NCBI RefSeq assembly: GCF_051014445.1
Contig: NW_027488365.1
Coordinates: 40,558,001-40,622,000, forward strand
Source: Colletes latitarsis
Lineage: Eukaryota > Arthropoda > Insecta > Hymenoptera > Colletidae
Length of the DNA: 64,000 nucleotides
Direction: 5' to 3'
Position numbers and translations under genes: made by a program. The notes below the pieces were generated by a model. It saw only the letters and a list, made by a program, of their open reading frames with translations. It did no database searches and was not told the DNA's origin. Positions 40,883-53,082 of the stretch are shown piece by piece; the first letter of the stretch is position 1; each line of letters begins with the position of its first letter.

Positions 40883-42069
40883 TTTTTTTTTTTTTTTTTT
40901 TTTTTGTCGTGGGGAAAATCTTCGAAAAACTCCCTCCCACCTCCTTGGGGAGAGGTGGGAGGGGTGTGTGGGATTCCCCGCGCCCGTACAACGACAGGCG
41001 CGGGACCTACCCACTAAAAACCCCACGGTGACCCTTCGGCACGCTTTGGGAGGATACCGGGAATCGCTCGAAGCATTCTTCCGGTATCCTCCCCGTGCCC
41101 GCGCTTTCGCGCCCATCCCCCGGGGGGACAATCGGTCCCCCCAGTAGACACACTGCCTCATAGCGGCGGGACGGGGCCACTCCATCCTGCCGCTATCCGT
41201 CCCGGGGCCGCGTTTAGTGGTGTCTGCGAGCCCCAACTCGCAACCGCCCGCGACCCTGTTTCCACCCCTCGGCGGCCGGGCGTTCATGGCCGCACCAGAC
41301 CGCCGAGGGTGCCTCCCCTTGCGTCGGACCGGTAGGGGGAGGCACTCCTACCCCCAACCGGTCCGACCCGGCGCCGCCTGCCGGAAGGAGGGTCCCCTCA
41401 GGACCCCCCTCCCAGCCTAGGTCATCCGCCACGCCGAGGCGGCCGCCCGCGACGCCTCGCGACCGGGCGACGACCTCGGGCCACCGCACGAGCGCGAGCT
41501 TCAGCGCGCCGCTGAAGCTCGCGCTCCCTCCCCGCGGCCTCCTTCTGCAACATTACGTTCTCGCAGAAGGAGGCCACGGCCCTCCACTTCTCCTCGCTGC
41601 CGAGCATGGCGCGCACCACGCCCGGCAGCGAGACATCCCGCCCGACGACGCCGACCAGGACACGGCGCTCCCCCTCCCACGCGGGGCATACCTCCAGGGT
41701 ATGATCCGCCGTGTCCTGCTCAGCGTCGCAGTGGCAGCAACGCGCCGTCGGCTCCTTCCCTATCCGGCACAGGTATCTTCCGAAGCTGCCATGCCCGGAA
41801 AACTCCTGTGCCATCCGGTAGGTGAGGCTGCCATGGCCTCTGTCCAGCCACTCTTTCAGGAGTGGCCGAACCGCCCCGACAGTCCGGTGCCCCGCGGTTG
41901 GCAGAGCCAGCCGCTCCTGCCACGCGAGCAACTCTGACTGCCGGGCCTGGCGCTTCAAATCGCCCCAAGCAGGTTCCTGCTCGCCCGGGACCGCCCCCAC
42001 CCCCGCGCGACGGTCGACGCGGTGCCGGTACATCACCGCGTGCGACCGCGCGAGCAGGTCCATGGGCGG

Positions 42070-43445
42070 TCGCCTCTATGTGGCAATGGTCCAGTCGGTG
42101 GCCCTATACGGGGCCCCCGTCTGGGCGGACGACCTGGCTGCCTCCCGGCGCAGCATGACTATGCTGCGTCGGGTGCAGAGGCGCATGGCGCTCAGGGTCG
42201 TCCGCGGGTATCGGACCATGTCACATGAGGCGGCGACGGTTCTAGCGGGAATGCCGCCCATGGACCTGCTCGCGCGGTCGCACGCGGTGATGTACCGGCA
42301 CCGCGTCGACCGTCGCGCGGGGGTGGGGGCGGTCCCGGGCGGGCAGGAACCTGCTTGGGGCGATTTGAAGCGCCAGGCCCGGCAGTCCGTGTTGCTCGCG
42401 TGGCAGGAGCGGCTGGCTCTGCCAACCGCGGGGCACCGGACTGTCGGGGCTGTTCGGCCACTCCTGAAGGAGTGGCTGGACAGAGGCCATGGCAGCCTCA
42501 CCTACCGGCTGGCACAGGTGTTTTCCGGGCATGGCAGCTTCGGAAGATACCTGTGCCGGATAGGGAAGGAGCCGACGGCGCGTTGCTGCCACTGCGACGC
42601 TGAGCAGGACACGGCGGATCATACCCTGGAGGTATGCCCCGCGTGGGAGGGGGAGCGCCGTGTCCTGGTCGGCGTCGTCGGGCGGGATGTCTCGCTGCCG
42701 GGCGTGGTGCGCGCCATGCTCGGCAGCGAGGAGAAGTGGAGGGCCGTGGCCTCCTTCTGCGAGAACGTAATGTTGCAGAAGGAGGCCGCGGGGAGGGAGC
42801 GCGAGCTTCAGCGGCGCGCTGAAGCTCGCTCTCGTGCGGTGGCCCGAGGTCGTCGCCCGGTCGCGAGGCGTCGCGGGCGGCCGCCTCGGCGTGGCGGATG
42901 ACCTAGGCTGGGAGGGGGGTCCTGAGGGGACCCTCCTCCCGCCAGGCGGCGCCGGGTCGGACCGGTTGGGGGTAGGAGTGCCTCCCCCTACCGGTCCGAC
43001 GCAAGGGGAGGCACCCTCGGCGGTCTGGTGCGGCCATGAACGCCCGGCCGCCGAGGGGTGGAAACGGGGTCGCGGGCGGTTGCGAGTTGGGGCTCGCAGC
43101 CGCCACTAAGCGCGGCCCCGGGACGGATAGCGGCGGGATGGAGTGGCCCCGTCCCGCCGCTATGAGGCAGTGTGTCTACTGGGGGGACCGATTGTCCCCC
43201 CGGGGGATGGGCGCGAAAGCGCGGGCACGGGGAGGATACCGGAAGAATGCTTCGAGCGATTCCCGGTATCCTCCCAAAGCGTGCCGAAGGGTCACCGTGG
43301 GGTTTTTAGTGGGTAGGTCCCGCGCCTGTCGTTGTACGGGCGCGGGGAATCCCACACACCCCTCCCACCTCTCCCCAAGGAGGTTGGAGGGAGTCTTTCG
43401 AAGATTTTCCCCACGACAAAAAAAAAAAAAAAAAAAAAAAAAAAA
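42070..43445 (+). mobile_element. R1 5'-truncated copy nested in copy D
   Basis: It begins at CGCCTCTATGTGGCAATGG in the ORF2 thumb region, includes the ORF2 C-terminus to its stop at 42901 and the 3' UTR, and has a 28-nt poly(A) tail. GGTCCATGGGCGG flanks it at 42057-42069 and 43446-43458, a 13-bp target duplication inside the ORF2 of copy D. The ORF2 part (42070-42901) is open and keeps CCHCDAEQDTADHTLEVC. The family thus inserts into its own copies. Confidence 0.95.
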
Positions 43446-45978
43446 GGTCCATGGGCGGCATCCCCGCTAGAACCGTCGCCGCCTCATGTGACATGGTCCG
43501 ATACCCGCGGACGACCCTGAGCGCCATGCGCCTCTGCACCCGACGCAGCATAGTCATGCTGCGCCGGGAGGCAGCCAGGTCGTCCGCCCAGACGGGGGCC
43601 CCGTATAGGGCCACCGACTGGACCATTGCCACATAGAGGCGACGAACTCGGCCCGACGGGCCCCCCAGGTTGGGCAGGATCCGGCCCAGAGCCGCAACCA
43701 TCCTTTCCAACCGGGGGACCAGGCAGCGGAAATGCTCCCCGAAACGCCAGTGGCTATCGAGGATCAGCCCCAGATACCTGATCTGGGGCTTCACCTCGAT
43801 GTCAGCCCCACCCACCCGGATCAGAGGGGGTGGCGGATCCTGCCGAGGTGAATGAAACGCAATCACCTCGGTCTTATGGACCGCCACCGTCATCCCCATC
43901 CCGCTGATCCGGTCGACGACGCGTTGCGACCCCTCCTCCGCGCGACGCATGGCCCTCCCCCAGTGCGCCCCGACGGCCAGCACCAGTGTGTCATCCGCAT
44001 AACACACCGTGCTGACGCCGTCGGGGAGGCCGGCCCGCAACACCGAGTCGTACGCGATGTTCCACAGGAGTGGCCCGAGGACCGACCCCTGCGGAACACC
44101 GCAGTACACCTCCCTCCGCATATCACCATCCCGGCCCGGATACTCGATCCACCTGCCGCGGAGATAATCCCCGACGACCGCCCTGAGACAAGGGGGGACC
44201 CGATGATATTCGAGTCCCCTCCTTATCTCTTCCCAGGGGAGGGTGTTAAAGGCATTGGCAATATCCAAGGATATTGCCAATGCCACCCCTCCCCGGGAGA
44301 CGGCCGCCTCCGAGAGGGCCCTCACACGACCTATCGCGTCGATAGTCGATCGGCCCCCCCGGAAACCGAACTGGCAGTCGGCCAGACCGGGATCACCCCG
44401 CGACAGGTGCTCGACGAGGCGGGCAGCAATCACACGCTCGAAGAGCTTGCCCACCTCGTCGAGGAGACAAATGGGCCGGTATGCGGAGGGAGACTCCGCG
44501 GGCCGACCCTCCTTCCGGAGGAGGACCATCCTCGCCACCTTCCAACTGGGGGGGAATCGCCCGTCCCTCAGGCAGCGGTCGAACAACCGCCTGAGGTCGG
44601 CCCCAAGGACGCCCTGGGTCAAGACCCAAACCCGGCCGGGCACACCATCCGGACCCGGGGCCGTGTTACGAACCCCGAGCCGTCTGATGGCCGCTGCCAG
44701 CTCCTCCTGCGTGACCCCCAGCTCGGCCGTCCACTCCACTGGGACAGCCGCCGCCGCCGGAGGACGCGGTCCCGTCTCCCCAATTGGGAAGAGTGTATTG
44801 ACCACGTCCTCCAGCAGCCGGGGGTCAAGACCCTCGGTGACGGGGGGCGCCCACGGGCGGAGCTTATTCAGCACCACCTTATATGGGCGCCCCCATGGAT
44901 CGTCATCAAGGGTCTGGAGGAGCTCCTTCCATGCCCGGGTCTTGGCCCGTTTGATGGCGACCTGCAGAGCAACCCGCGCCACGCGGTATGCTCCATACAG
45001 GTCATCAGCTGCCCTCGCTCGCGCCACGCCGTCGCCTGTACGTTGACGACGGCGCGCGCGGGTGTACTGGCGTCGGGCGCAGACAGTCGCGACTCGCAAC
45101 TCCGCGATCGCGTCCGACCACCAGTACACCGCCCGGCGAGGAGAAGCCCGCCCGACCCGAGTCATCGCCGCGTCGCAAATACCCGCGACCAATGCTCCGA
45201 GCCGGGCGACCTCCTCCTCTATGCTCGGCAACTCGGCCGCTGCCTGCGGCCAAGTTGCAGCGAGGGCAGCTGCCATCAGGGCGTCCTTGTCCAGGCGCCG
45301 AAGCGCCCAGCGGCGTGGTGGGGTGCCACGCAGGCGGCCGTGTCGGGATGCACTCGCGGCGGCAGAGACCTCCATGCGGATGTACCGGTGATCGGAGAGT
45401 GTCTCTGCCCCCGCGACCACGTGCCAACCCGACACCATGCGCACGGCGTTGGGGGTCGCGAATCCAACATCCACGATGGACCCCCCATATCGCCGCACGC
45501 ATGTGTGCTCCGACCCCCGGTTCAATACCCGGAGGTCGAGCCCCGCCGCCCAATCGCCCAGGATCCCGCCGCGCACGGAGGTCCTGGGGGATCCCCAAGC
45601 CACCGACTTGGCATTAAAATCCCCCAGGACCAGCACCGGCCGGGCCGCGTAGCGCTGCACGCATGCCGCGACCTCGGCCAAGTACAGCTCGAACGCAGCG
45701 TGACCGCTACGGGGCGAAATGTAGCACCCCTCCACAGCGACTCCCCCCCAGTCCACCTCAACCACGGCCTGCCCCGTCCTCTTCCTCTTAGAGCCTATGA
45801 GGCTCCTGGTGGAGGAGAAGGACGAGACTGACGCAGTCTCGTCGTCCTCCTCCACCTTCCACGAAGCCGGGCCAGGCGCTGGAGGCGGCGCGAGCGCCGT
45901 CACTCCAGTCCCAACACCGCCTTCGTCCTCCCCCTCTGACTTACCCCGTCCCATCCCCGTTTTAATATTGAACTCCAT
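43446..45978 (-). pseudogene. ORF1-ORF2 fusion from an internal deletion, copy D
   Basis: On minus the frame starts MEFNIKTGMGRGK, an old-subfamily ORF1 N-terminus ending in SKRKRTGQAVVEV, then continues directly with DWGGVAVEGCY of the ORF2 endonuclease. The junction near 45755 has GTGG, present at both source sites. The fused frame retains GDFNAKS, SDH, SLDIANAF, GVPQGSVLGP and YADD, and is open until the plus-strand insertion at PPMD (43446); the rest of ORF2 resumes at 42069 and ends at 41422. The endonuclease N-terminus (Asn and Glu motifs), all of the ORF1 zinc knuckles and the TAATG coupling are lost. It would not be autonomous. Confidence 0.9.
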
Positions 45979-45979
45979 A

Positions 45980-47700
45980 CTCCTTCTCCTCCAGCACAAG
46001 CCACATAGGCTCTAAGAGGAAGAGGACGGGGCAGGCCGTCGTCGAGGTGGGCGGGGCGATGAGCCCGTCGGTGAGGCTGAGTTGCCTCAGGGACGAGGTG
46101 ACCGAGGAGATATCGGAGAGGATCTCCTCGTCCCTGAGGCGGGTGGAGAAAGTCGCCGCTGCCTGCGCCTTTAAGGTGCAGAAAAGCGGTGGCGCGGAGG
46201 CCCTGAAGGCCGCGGCGGAGGAAATGAGGGAGGCGGCGCGGGAGCTCAGAGGGCGGAACGCCCGTCTGCAGCTCCTGTTGGAGGAGGAGCGACAGGGGAG
46301 GAGGAGGGCAGAGGCGCTGTGGAACAGCGCGGCCCTCCCTCCCATCCTCCCTCCTCCGCCACCGCCGCGCCCCTCGGCGGAGGTAAATAAGCGGAGTGCG
46401 GCGGCAGTGGTGCGGGGCACCGCGGGCCCCTCCACCCGCACTCCGCCCGTGAAGAAGTCCCCGTCCTCCTCAGAAGACGATCTTCTGAGGAGGATTGGGG
46501 ACATGATTGATGGCAAGCTGGCCGCCTTCCGGGAGGAGCTCCTCGCCGGAAGAGCGGTCAGCAGGAAGGCGGTGCCTCCCCGACCTGTTCCGGTACAGTC
46601 GGGGAAGGCAAAGAAGGGCGGAGTGAAGGCTCCGCCCAGCGTTGCGGCACCAGGGCCCCGGGTCGCGACCCCCAAGGGGGGTGGTGTACCCGTGGTCGCG
46701 GTGGTCGCGTCCTCCACAGCACCCTCCCAAGGGGGGGTGGCGTGGAGTGAGGTGGTGGGGCGCAAGGCGAAGCGGGCGGCGAGGAAGGCCTCGCAACCGC
46801 GGCCTCCGCCTCCGCCGCCGGCGGCCAAGGTAAAGGCCGCGAAGGTCGGGAAGACACGACCAGGTCGTCCCTCAAAAACGGCAGCGGTGACGCTGACCGT
46901 TGCGCAGGGTGGTGACCTGACCCTCGCGGAGGCGATGCGGCTCGCCAGGGAGAATATCTCCCTGGAAGAGCTGGGCATCGCCTCCGTGAGGGCGAAGAGG
47001 GCCGTGACCGGGGGTCTCTTGCTGGAGATCCCCGGTGCAGAAGGCGGCGCGAAGGCGGACCGTCTCGCCCAGAGGCTCCGGGAGCAGCTGGGCGAGCGAG
47101 GTGTCCGGGTCGCCCGGCCCACGAAGCGCACGGAGATGCGCGTTTGTGGGCTGGACGACTCGGTCGGCGCACAGGATGTGTCCCGTGCCCTTGCGAGGGC
47201 GGGGGACTGTCCTGTGGAGGACCTGCGGATCGGAGAGAACCGCAGGTCGCCCTCCGGCCTCGGGTCGGTGTGGGCCCGGTGCCCCCTCTCCGCCGCCCGT
47301 AAGGTGGCGGAATCCGGGAGGGTGTTGGTGGGGTGGGTTTCGGCGCGAGTGGAAATCCTCGCGCCGCGCCCGCTCCAGTGTCACCGCTGCCTCGAATTGG
47401 GGCACGTGAGGCAGTGGTGCACCTCGCCGGTGGACCGCAGCGGTCAGTGTTACCGCTCCGGTGCCAAAGAGCACCGTGCGAGCCAGTGCTCGGCGGCCCC
47501 CCACTGCCCGCTGTGTGCGGACATGGGGAGGCCAGCCGATCACAGGGTGGGGAGCAAGAAGTGCTCCCCCCCCCCTCCCGGAAGGAGAGGAAGAGGCGGG
47601 CTGCACCGGCTCCGGTACCGAGGGCGGTGGCATCGTCCTCCATGGAGGTGGACGGTGCTACGGGGACGGACGGCCGGTAGGAGGCTGGCGCGGCCATTAA
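45980..47700 (+). pseudogene. R1 ORF1, copy E, truncated and frameshifted
   Basis: The N-terminal ~50 residues are missing. The coiled-coil region, Pro-rich linker and knuckles are recognisable, but the second knuckle reads CYRSGAKEH (Ser for Cys), which should break zinc binding. The C tract after knuckle three has 10 C instead of 8, shifting the frame; in the original frame TAG replaces GAG near 47677. Either change uncouples ORF1 from the TAATG restart. Confidence 0.88.
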
Positions 47701-47703
47701 TTA

Positions 47704-50700
47704 ATGCCGCCCCGCCTCCTCCTCCAGGCCAACCTCAACCACTGCCGCGCGGCGCAGGACTTGATGTCCCAAGTCCTCGCGGAGTGGGGGGTTGGCCTGG
47801 CGGTCGCCGCCGAGCCGTACCGCGTCCCTGATCACCCTCATTGGGTGGGCGACGCGGACGGCTTGGTGGCGACGGTATGGGGAGGGGGCGACGGGTCCCC
47901 ACCGTTCTCCTTGTTGGAGCGCGGTCGGGGATTCGTCGCCGTGGACTGGGGGGGAGTCGCTGTGGTGGGGTGCTACATTTCGCCCCGTAGCGGTCACGCT
48001 GCGTTCGAGCTGTACTTGGCCGAGGTCGCGGCATGCGTGCAGCGCTACGCGGCCCGGCCGGTGCTGGTCCTGGGGGATTTTAATGCCAAGTCCCAACGCC
48101 GTGCGCATGGTGTCGGGTTGGCACGTGGTCGCGGGGGCAGAGACACTCTCCGATCACCGGTACATCTGGATGGAGGTCTCTGCCGCCGCGAGTGCATCCC
48201 GACACGGCCGCCTGCGTGGCACCCCACCACGCCGCTGGGCGCTTCGGCGCCTGGACAAGGACGCCCTGATGGCAGCTGCCCTCGCTGCAACTTGGCCGCA
48301 GGGAGCGGCCGAGTTGCCGAGCATAGAGGAGGAGGTCGCCCGGCTCGGAGCATTGGTCGCGGGTATTTGCGACGCGGCGATGCCTCGGGTCGGGCGGCCT
48401 TCTCCTCGCCGGGCGGTGTACTGGTGGTCGGACGCGATCGCGGAGTTGCGAGTCGCGACTGTCCGCGCCCGACGCCAGTACACCCGCGCGCGCCGTCGTC
48501 AACGTACAGGCGACGGCGTGGCGCGAGCGAGGGCAGCTGATGACCTGTATGGAGCATACCGCGTGGCGCGGGTTGCTCTGCAGGTCGCCATCAAACGGGC
48601 CAAGACCCAGGCATGGAAGGAGCGCCTCCAGACCCTTGATGACGATCCATGGGGGCGCCTATATAAGGTGGTGCTGAATAAGCTCCGCCCGTGGGCGCCC
48701 CCCGTCATCGAGGGTCTTGACCCCCGGCTGCTGGAGGACGTGGTCAATACACTCTTCCCAATTGGGGAGAGGGGACCGCGTCCTCCGGCGGCGGCGGCTG
48801 TCCCAGTGGAGTGGACGGCCGAGCTGGGGGTCACGCAGGAGGAGCTGGCAGCGGCCATCAGACGGCTCGGGGTTCGTAACACGGCCCCGGGTCCGGATGG
48901 TGTGCCCGGCCGGGTTTGGGTCTTGACCCAGGGCGTCCTTGGGGCCGACCTCAGGCGGTTGTTCGACCGCTGCCTGAGGGACGGGCGATTCCCCCCCAGT
49001 TGGAAGGTGGCGTGGATGGTCCTCCTCCGGAAGGAGGGTCGGCCCGCGGAGTCTCCCTCCGCATACCGGCCCATTTGTCTCCTCAACGAGGTGGGCAAGC
49101 TCTTCGAGCGTGTGATTGCTGCCCGCCTCGTCGAGCACCTGTCGCGGGGTGATCCCGGTCTGGCCGACTGCCAGTTCGGTTTCCGGGGGGGGCCGATCGA
49201 CTATCGACGCGATAGGTCGTGTGAGGGCCCTCTCGGAGGCGGCCGTCTCCCGGGGAGGGGTGTCATTGGCAATATCCTTGGATATTGCCAATGCCTTTAA
49301 CACCCTCCCCTGGGAAGAGATAAGGAGGGGACTCGAATATCATCGAGTCCCCCCTTGTCTCAGGGCGGTCGTCGGGGATTATCTCCGCGGCAGGTGGATC
49401 GAGTATCCGGGCCGGGATGGTGATATGCGGAGGGAGGTGTACTGCGGTGTTCCGCAGGGGTCGGTCCTCGGGCCACTCCTGTGGAACATCGCGTACGACT
49501 CGGTGTTGCGGGCCGGACTCCCCGACGGCGTCAACGCGGTGTGTTATGCGGATGACACACTGGTGCTGGCCGTCGGGGCGCACTGGGGGAGGGCCATGCG
49601 TCGCGCGGAGGAGGGGTCGCAACGCGTCGTCGACCGGATCAGGGGGATGGGGATGACGGTGGCGGTCCATAAGACCGAGGTGATTGCGTTTCATTCACCT
49701 CGGCAGGATCCGCCACCCCCTCTGATCCGGGTGGGTGGGGCTGACATCGAGGGGAAGCCCCAGATCAGGTATCTGGGGCTGATCCTCGATAGCCACTGGC
49801 GTTTCGAGGAGCATTTCCGCTGCCTGGTCCCCCGGTTGGAAAGGATGGTTGCGGCTCTGGGCCGGATCCTGCCCAACCTGGGGGGCCCGGCGGGCCGAGT
49901 TCGTCGCCTCTATGTGGCAATGGTCCAGTCGGTGGCCCTATACGGGGCCCCCGTCTGGGCGGACGACCTGGCTGCCTCCCGGCGCAGCATGACTATGCTG
50001 CGTCGGGTGCAGAGGCGCATGGCGCTCAGGGTCGTCCGCGGGTATCGGACCATGTCACATGAGGCGGCGACGGTTCTAGCGGGGATGCCGCCCATGGACC
50101 TGCTCGCGCGGTCGCACGCGGTGATGTACAGCACCGCGTCGACCGTCGCGCGGGGGTGGGGGCGGTCCCGGGCGGGCAGGTACCTGCTTGGGGCGATTTG
50201 AAGCGCCAGGCCCGGCAGTCCGTGTTGCTCGCGTGGCAGGAGCGGCTGGCTCTGCCAACCGCGGGGCACCGGACTGTCGGGGCTGTTCGGCCACTCCTGA
50301 AGGAGTGGCTGGACAGAGGCCATGGCAGCCTCACCTACCGGCTGGCACAGGTATTTTCCGGGCATGGCAGCTTCGGAAGATACCTGTGCCGGATAGGGAA
50401 GGAGCCAACGGCGCGTTGCTGCCACTGCGACGCTGAGCAAGACACGGCGGATGATACCCTGGAGGTATGTCCCGCGTGGAAGGGGGAGCGCCGTGTCCTG
50501 GTCGGCATCGTCGGGCGGGATGTCTCGCTGCCGGGCGTGGTGCGCGCCATGCTCGGCAGCGAGGAGAAGTGGAGGGCCGTGGCCTCCTTCTGCGAGAACG
50601 TAATGTTGCAGAAGGAGGCCGCGGGGAGGGAGCGCGAGCTTCAGAGGCGCGCTGAAGCTCGCGCTCGTGCGGTGGCCCGAGGTCGTCGCCCGGTCGCGAG

Positions 50701-50734
50701 GCGTCGCGGGCGGCCGCCTCGGCGTGGCGGATGA
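47704..50734 (+). pseudogene. R1 ORF2, copy E, three indels
   Basis: It starts MPPRLLLQANLNH. About 150 bp are deleted after GDFNAKS (near 48091), removing the part of the endonuclease between the GDFNAKS and SDH motifs and shifting the frame. An extra G in the run near 49185 shifts the frame again just before SLDIANAF, and two bases are missing near 50129. RT motifs GVPQGSVLGP and YADD and the knuckle CCHCDAEQDTADDTLEVC (Asp for His in the HTLE position) are still readable in the respective frames. Confidence 0.9.
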
Positions 50735-51278
50735 CCTAGGCTGGGAGGGGGGTCCTGAGGGGACCCTCCTCCCGCCAGGCGGCGCTGGGTCGGACCGGTT
50801 GGGGGTAGGAGTGCCTCCCCCTACCGGTCCGACGCAAGGGGAGGCACCCTCGGCGGTCTGGTGCGGCCATGAACGCCCGGCCGCCGAGGGGTGGAAACGG
50901 GGTCGTGGGCGGTTGCGAGTTGGGGCTCGCAGCCGCCACTAAACGCGGCCCCGGGACGGATAGCGGCGGGATGGAGTGGCCCCGTCCCGCCGCTATGAGG
51001 CAGTGTGTCTATTGGGGGGACCGATTGTCCCCCCGGGGGATGGGCGCGAAAGCGCGGGCAGGGGGGGGATACCGGAAGAATGCTTCGAGCGATTCCCGGT
51101 ATCCTCCCAAAGTGTGCCGAAGGGTCACCGTGGGGTTTTTAGTGGGTAGGTCCCGCGCCTGTCGTTGTACGGGCGCGGGGAATCCCACACAACCCTCCCA
51201 CCTCTCCCCAAGGAGGTGGGAGGGAGTCTTTCGAAGATTTTCCCCACGACAAAAAAAAAAAAAAAAAAAAAAAAAAAA

Positions 51279-51898
51279 GACGCTATGATGGCAGCTGCTC
51301 TCGCTGCAACTTGGCCGCAGGGTTCGGGGGATTAGCCGCAAATATTGCGACGCGGCGATGCCCCGGGTCGGGCGGGCTTCTCCTCGGCGGGCGGTGTACT
51401 GGTGGTCGGCCGCGATCGCAGAATTGCGCGTCGTGAGTGTGCGCGCCCGACGCCAGTACACCCGCGCGCGCCGACGTCTTCGAAGAAACGATACCGTGGC
51501 GCGAACCGAGGGCATATGACCTGTATGAGTCATACAGTACGGCTCGGGTTTCTCTGCAGGTAGCCATCAAACGGGCCAAAACCCGGGCATGGAACAAGCT
51601 CCTCCAGACCCTCGATGACGATCCTGGGGGGCACACGTATAAGGTGGTGCTAAATAACCTCCGGCCGTAAGCGACCCCTGTCACCGAGGGTCTTGACCCC
51701 CGGTTGCTGGAGGACGTGGTAAATACTCACTTCCCAATTGGGGAGATAGGACCACGTCCTCCGGCATAGGCGACGGCCCCGTTGGAGTGGGTGGCCGAGC
51801 CGGGGGTCACGCAGGGGGAGCTGACCGCGGCCATCAAGCGGCTCGGAGCGCGTAACACGGCCCCGGGGCCGGATGGTGTGCCTGGCCGGGTTTGGGTC
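51279..51898 (+). pseudogene. Old R1 ORF2 fragment, endonuclease-RT linker
   Basis: This old-subfamily sequence corresponds to the linker between endonuclease and RT. It has frameshifts and stops, but AIKRAKTRAWNKLLQTLDDD, LDPRLLEDVV and ARNTAPGPDGVPGRVWV are readable. It is bounded on the left by the tail of copy E and on the right by the inserted minus copy at 51899; it resumes at 53083. Confidence 0.87.
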
Positions 51899-53067
51899 TT
51901 TTTTTTTTTTTTTTTTTTTTGTCGTGGGGAAAATCTTCGAAAGACTCCCTCCCACCTCCTTGGGGAGAGGTGGGATGGGTGTGTGGGATTCCCCGCGCCC
52001 GTACAACGACAGGCGCGGGACCTACCCACTAAAAACCCCACGGTGACCGTTCGGCACGCTTTGGGAGGATTCCGGGAATCGCTCGAAGCATTCTTTCGGT
52101 ATCCTCCCCGTGCCCGCGCTTTCGCGCCCATCCCCCGGGGGGACAATCGGTCCCCCCAGTAGACACACTGCCTCATAGCGGCGGGACGGGGCCACTCCAT
52201 CCCGCCGCTATCCGTCCCGGGGCCGCGTTTAGTGGCGGCTGCGAGCCCCAACTCGCAACCGCCCGCGACCCCGTTTCCACCCCTCGGCGGCCGGGCGTTC
52301 ATGGCCGCACCAGACCGCTGAGGGTGCCTCCCCTTGCGTCGGACCGGTAGGGGGAGGCACTCCTACCCCCAAACGGTCCGACCCGGCGCCGCCTGGCGGG
52401 AGGAGGGTCCCCTCAGGACCCCCCTCCCAGCCTAGGTCATCCGCCACGCCGAGGCGGCCGCCCGCGACGCCTCGCGACCGGGCGACGACCTCGGGCCACC
52501 GCACGAGCGCGAGCTTCAGCGCGCCGCTGAAGCTCGCGCTCCCTCCCCGCGGCCTCCTTCTGCAACATTACGTTCTCGCAGAAGGAGGCCACGGCCCTCC
52601 ACTTCTCCTCGCTGCCGAGCATGGCGCGCACCACGCCCGGCAGCGAGACATCCCGCCCGACGACGCCGACCAGGACACGGCGCTCCCCCTCCCACGCGGG
52701 GCATACTCCAGGGTATGATCCGCCGTGTCCTGCTCAGCGTCGCAGTGGCAGCAACGCGCCGTCGGCTCCTTCCCTATCCGGCACAGGTATCTTCCGAAGC
52801 TGCCATGCCCGGAAAATACCTGCGCCAGCCGGTAGGTGAGGCTGCCATGGCCTCTGTCCAGCCACTCCTTCAGGAGTGGCCGAACAGCCCCGACAGTCCG
52901 GTGCCCCGCGGTTGGCAGAGCCAGCCGCTCCTGCCACGCGAGCAACACGGACTGCCGGGCCTGGCGCTTCAAATCGCCCCAAGCAGGTTCCTGCCCGCCC
53001 GGGACCGCCCCCACCCCCGCGCGACGATCGACGCGGTGCTGGTACATCACCGCGTGCGACCGCGCGA
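51899..53067 (-). mobile_element. R1 5'-truncated copy nested in an old R1 copy
   Basis: The poly(T) tail 51899-51920 is followed by the 3' UTR and ORF2 C-terminus read on minus, ending 5' at the LARSHAVMYQH position (53067). GGCCGGGTTTGGGTC flanks it at 51884-51898 and 53068-53082, a 15-bp target duplication. One base is missing in the C-terminal knuckle (LEYAPRG for LEVCPAW, near 52706). Confidence 0.95.
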
Positions 53068-53082
53068 GGCCGGGTTTGGGTC

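Larger units (their letters stand above)
40883..45978 (-). mobile_element. R1-clade copy D on minus, internally deleted and interrupted
   Basis: The poly(T) at 40883-40905 is the tail; the 3' UTR runs to 41421 and ORF2 from 41422 upward. A plus-strand R1 fragment (42070-43445) interrupts it. The 5' end (45978) carries an old-type ORF1 N-terminus (MEFNIKTGMGRGK) fused to the middle of the ORF2 endonuclease. It abuts plus-strand copy E head to head with no target duplication. Confidence 0.9.
45979..51278 (+). mobile_element. R1-clade copy E, 5'-truncated with several indels
   Basis: It begins in ORF1 at TCCTTCTCCTCCAGCAC and ends with a 28-nt poly(A) at 51251-51278. It is close to the young copies but has a C10 tract and an in-frame TAG (47677) in ORF1, and a deletion and small indels in ORF2. 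GACGCTATGATGG follows the tail but is not found at its left end, so the left junction with minus-strand copy D arose by rearrangement. Confidence 0.9.

Noticed and set aside
42057..43458. Twin-priming inversion in copy D
   Set aside because: The plus segment has its own poly(A) and a perfect 13-bp duplication, so it is a separate nested insertion.
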